DNA from: Acidobacteriota bacterium
GTDB lineage: Bacteria > Acidobacteriota > Terriglobia > UBA7540 > JAPUME01
Length of the DNA: 7,283 nucleotides
Direction: 5' to 3'
Assembly: GCA_027294185.1 (NCBI GenBank)
Contig: JAPUME010000048.1
Coordinates: 1 to 7,283 of the forward strand
Position 1 is the stretch's first letter, and every line of letters begins with the position of its first letter. Shown here piece by piece: positions 4,891 to 7,283 of the stretch. The translations under genes and the position numbers were made by a program. Below the pieces are notes generated by a model that searched no databases, was not told the DNA's origin, and saw only the letters and a program-made list of their open reading frames with translations.

Positions 4891-6936
4891 TCAGGCCTTC
4901 GCCCTGCGCAAGGGAATTCCGATCAGAACCCAGGCAATGACTCCCAGGGCTATCAGGGAAAGCCATCCCCCCAGTGGTTGACTCACGAAATCGAATTCTC
5001 TTACACCGAAAAGAAGTCCGGTCAATGACCTTGATTCTGCTTTGATGGCCTCCAGCGCCAATACCATGCCGGCCAGAAAAACTCCCGTCAGGGCTTCGCC
5101 GGCGATAAACCCCGAGGCCAGCAGAGTACCTGTGTTCTCCGTCTGTTCTCTTGCTGCGCCCTCCGGACTCCTCCTTTGAGCGAGGAGATTAACAATAGCC
5201 TTGATAACTCCTCCGAGGAAAATCGCCGCGGTCGTCTCAAAAGGCAGGTACATCCCGACGGCGATCAGCATGGGCGAGGGAGATTGAATCAGGATCAGGG
5301 CCAACGAGAGGAACATACCGAAAAGGATCAGGCCCCAGGGCATCTCTCCGCCGACGATTCCCTGGGCCAGTTGCGCCATCAGTCCCGCCTGGGGGGCGGG
5401 AAGCTCCTTACCCCCGAGTCCGATACCGCCTGCGGCGAGGTCTCCCTTGTGTAGAAGTATGATCGGACCCACCAGCACGAAAGAGATCACCAGAGTGGAT
5501 ATAACCTCTGCCACTTCCATCTTCCAGGGAGTTCCACCCAAAAGGTGACCCACTTTCAAGTCCTGAAGCATGTCTCCCGCTACTGCGCAGGAACAACAGA
5601 CCACCCCGGCCACTCCAAGAACGGCGATCACACCGGGCGCCCCCGTAACTCCCATGGACACCATCAGCAAGGCGGCGATTACCAGGGTTGTGATGGTCAG
5701 GCCCGAGACCGGCTGGTTTGACGAACCGATCAAGCCGACCAGATAGCCTCCTACCGCGGAAAGCAGGAATCCCATGACCATCATTACCACCGCGGCTACG
5801 GCAGCGCCCACGACACTTCCGCTGAATCGGTAATAGAGAAGGGTCATGGGAATGGTGAGACCCAGAGTGACGAGCACGATTATTTTCAGGTTCAGATCTT
5901 TTTCCAATCGGTTGGTCGTGGCTACTTCGCTGCCCTTGCGGAAGGCGCCCTGGAGAGCCGAACGGATGAAGCCCCGCAGTCCCCAGAGCGTGTTCACCGC
6001 TCCCACCAGCATGGCCCCCACAGCGATGGGACGGATCTGGTTGTACCAGATCGAAAAGATGATGTCGGATTCCGCCGCCGCCCGGCCCTGGGAGGACAAC
6101 TGATCGGCGAGCTGAGGGCTTAGAAAAAGGGCGAGAGGAATGAAAACCAGCCAGGCCAGCACACCCCCGGAGAAGACGATCGCTGAAAGTTTCGGCCCGA
6201 CGATGTAGCCCACCCCGATGAGGGCCGGAGAAATGGCGGGAGTGGAAAAGGCGACAGCGCCGGAATGCGAAATGCTTCCCAGGGGTCTGCGGCCCGCCGC
6301 AAAGTGGTGAACCACGGACTGCGGAAGCCGGATCAACACGCCCACGCTCTCCCGAAAAACTTGAAGACCGGCCGAGTGTTTCAAAATCTGAAGCAACATG
6401 CCCAGTCCCATGGCGCCGAAGACATACTTGGCGCCGGTTTCGCCTTCCTGTCCGGCCTTGACGATTTCCGCGCAGGCCGTGCTTTCCGGAAAGGGGAGCT
6501 TCGCGTCCACGACCAGTGCCCGTCGCAGCAGGATGATGAACATCACACCCAGCCCGCCGCCGATCAGCAATATGAGCGACGACTCCCAGTAGTGAAAACT
6601 TTCCCAGAGTGGTTTGCCGTCGACTTCCGCCATGACAAAGGCGGGAAGGGTGAAGATCGCTCCCGCTACCAGGGCTTCTCCTACGGAGGCCGTGGTTCGA
6701 GCGATGTTCTGCTCCAAAATCGTTCCTCGGAAAAAGGGGAGCCGAAAGGCGGCAATGGCGATGACGGCGGCCGGAAAGGTGGCGGCCACCGTCATCCCTG
6801 CCTTGAGTCCCAGGTAGGCGTTGGCTGCGCCGAGCACTGCGGCCATGACCAGACCCAGCAGCACGGCCTTGAGGGTCAGCTCCCGCATCGAGGATTCGGC
6901 GCCCACGTAGGGTTTATCAGGAAGATTCGCAGCCAT
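4891..6936 (-). CDS. OPT-superfamily oligopeptide transporter
   Basis: The 681-residue product is a polytopic inner-membrane protein made of about 14-16 hydrophobic segments, the usual size of prokaryotic OPT members. Family landmarks in order: LGLKAGMTVAATFPA at 42-56, NIARTTASVGEAL at 77-89, PFPESTACAEIVKAG at 148-162, GSSNQPVSGLTI at 404-415, DMLQDLKVGHLLGGTP at 455-470, and GMYLPFETTAAIFLGG at 561-576. OPT proteins import small peptides or, in the YSL branch, metal chelates, probably with protons; the substrate cannot be told from sequence. A Cys cluster, VCCSC at 446-450, lies in a membrane segment. ATG at 6936 is preceded by GAGG within the end of the upstream gene, and only 3 bases separate it from that gene's stop, so the two are likely translationally coupled. 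The gene is intact. The nearest terminator downstream is the stem at 4796-4822. Confidence 0.95.
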   Translation of the reverse strand: MAANLPDKPYVGAESSMRELTLKAVLLGLVMAAVLGAANAYLGLKAGMTVAATFPAAVIAIAAFRLPFFRGTILEQNIARTTASVGEALVAGAIFTLPAFVMAEVDGKPLWESFHYWESSLILLIGGGLGVMFIILLRRALVVDAKLPFPESTACAEIVKAGQEGETGAKYVFGAMGLGMLLQILKHSAGLQVFRESVGVLIRLPQSVVHHFAAGRRPLGSISHSGAVAFSTPAISPALIGVGYIVGPKLSAIVFSGGVLAWLVFIPLALFLSPQLADQLSSQGRAAAESDIIFSIWYNQIRPIAVGAMLVGAVNTLWGLRGFIRSALQGAFRKGSEVATTNRLEKDLNLKIIVLVTLGLTIPMTLLYYRFSGSVVGAAVAAVVMMVMGFLLSAVGGYLVGLIGSSNQPVSGLTITTLVIAALLMVSMGVTGAPGVIAVLGVAGVVCCSCAVAGDMLQDLKVGHLLGGTPWKMEVAEVISTLVISFVLVGPIILLHKGDLAAGGIGLGGKELPAPQAGLMAQLAQGIVGGEMPWGLILFGMFLSLALILIQSPSPMLIAVGMYLPFETTAAIFLGGVIKAIVNLLAQRRSPEGAAREQTENTGTLLASGFIAGEALTGVFLAGMVLALEAIKAESRSLTGLLFGVREFDFVSQPLGGWLSLIALGVIAWVLIGIPLRRAKA

Positions 6937-6939
6937 CGA

Positions 6940-7283
6940 TTATTGCCTCACGGACGGTTCTCGCCTCACGGATAAAGATCCAAGGGTCGCCGGATCGGAG
7001 GCCCCGGTTCCGTACACGCCCCCCATCTGCCCGCTTGCGCGCACGGCGCGATTGCCTCGGAATTCCACTTCGATAAGTTTTTCGCTGGGTGAAATCCGCA
7101 TTGTTGTTTTCTTGCCGGCTTCGGCGTCGATCATGGAGCCATCAGACGGATAGCAGTACTTGCCGTCGATACTGAACGCTACCCAACGGTTGCCATGATC
7201 CTTGCCCCAGGGTTGATCGATGGCATCAAACAGCTCCACTTGCCCCTTGAAGGTCGGCGCAAACGGCGATTTCGAGGTATCAA
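6940..7283 (-). CDS. C-terminal part of a probable YVTN/YncE-like beta-propeller protein, 5' end outside window
   Basis: The minus-strand frame is open from the right edge to TAA at 6940-6942, giving 113 residues of the C-terminus; the start lies beyond the window. The segment NRWVAFSIDGKYCYPSDGSMID followed by a short basic turn and PSEKLIEVEF resembles the last blades of YVTN-type propellers found in exported proteins of Acidobacteriota and similar bacteria, where a strand is followed by SxDGKY and then a VIDxxT-like strand. The last 40 residues are Gly/Ser/Arg-rich and low in structure. GTG at 7239 was not taken as a start because the frame continues upstream with similar sequence. The stop is 3 bases from the start of the oligopeptide transporter gene, so the two share a transcript. 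Family assignment rests on a short stretch and is moderate. Confidence 0.6.
   Translation of the reverse strand, partial: DTSKSPFAPTFKGQVELFDAIDQPWGKDHGNRWVAFSIDGKYCYPSDGSMIDAEAGKKTTMRISPSEKLIEVEFRGNRAVRASGQMGGVYGTGASDPATLGSLSVRREPSVRQ

Noticed and set aside
6265..6975. Plus-strand open frame of 236 codons
   Set aside because: Antisense to the N-terminal part of the oligopeptide transporter; composition rich in Gly, Arg and His without domain, so a shadow frame.

Overview
The window looks like a moderately GC-rich bacterial chromosome segment. The best lineage clue is a secreted VWA-related protein of a type (TIGR03436-like) that is strongly expanded in Acidobacteriota, so Acidobacteriota or a near relative is my inference; no rRNA or other marker gene confirms it. 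No mobile element, CRISPR array, tRNA or rRNA was recognised.

Left part (1-3195, minus strand): a co-directional set read from right to left, arsM-type arsenite methyltransferase (GTG start at 3195, very strong ribosome-binding site), then arsS-type radical SAM protein, then a PiT-family phosphate permease that runs off the left edge. ArsM plus ArsS is the known core of arsenosugar biosynthesis: ArsM makes dimethylarsenic and ArsS attaches the 5'-deoxyadenosyl group. A phosphate permease is a plausible entry route for arsenate, so the three genes may form one arsenic uptake and conversion unit; the permease link is inference. Two small hairpins lie between arsS and the permease gene, and a palindrome lies just upstream of arsM.

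Middle part (3196-4890): a 300-base divergent intergenic region, a plus-strand gene for a secreted VWA-like protein whose metal-binding motif is degenerate, and then a compact independent unit at about 4598-4831. That unit has a consensus TTGACA -35 box after an A/T-rich tract, a leader with a perfect 8-bp hairpin, a Shine-Dalgarno sequence, a 21-codon reading frame in which 13 residues are Lys or Arg, and a 12-bp intrinsic terminator. It is the least explained element of the window and the best candidate for something undescribed.

Right part (4891-7283, minus strand): a complete OPT-superfamily oligopeptide transporter, preceded with only 3 bases between stop and start by the 3' end of a gene whose C-terminus resembles YVTN/YncE-type beta-propeller proteins. 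These two are probably translated from one mRNA.
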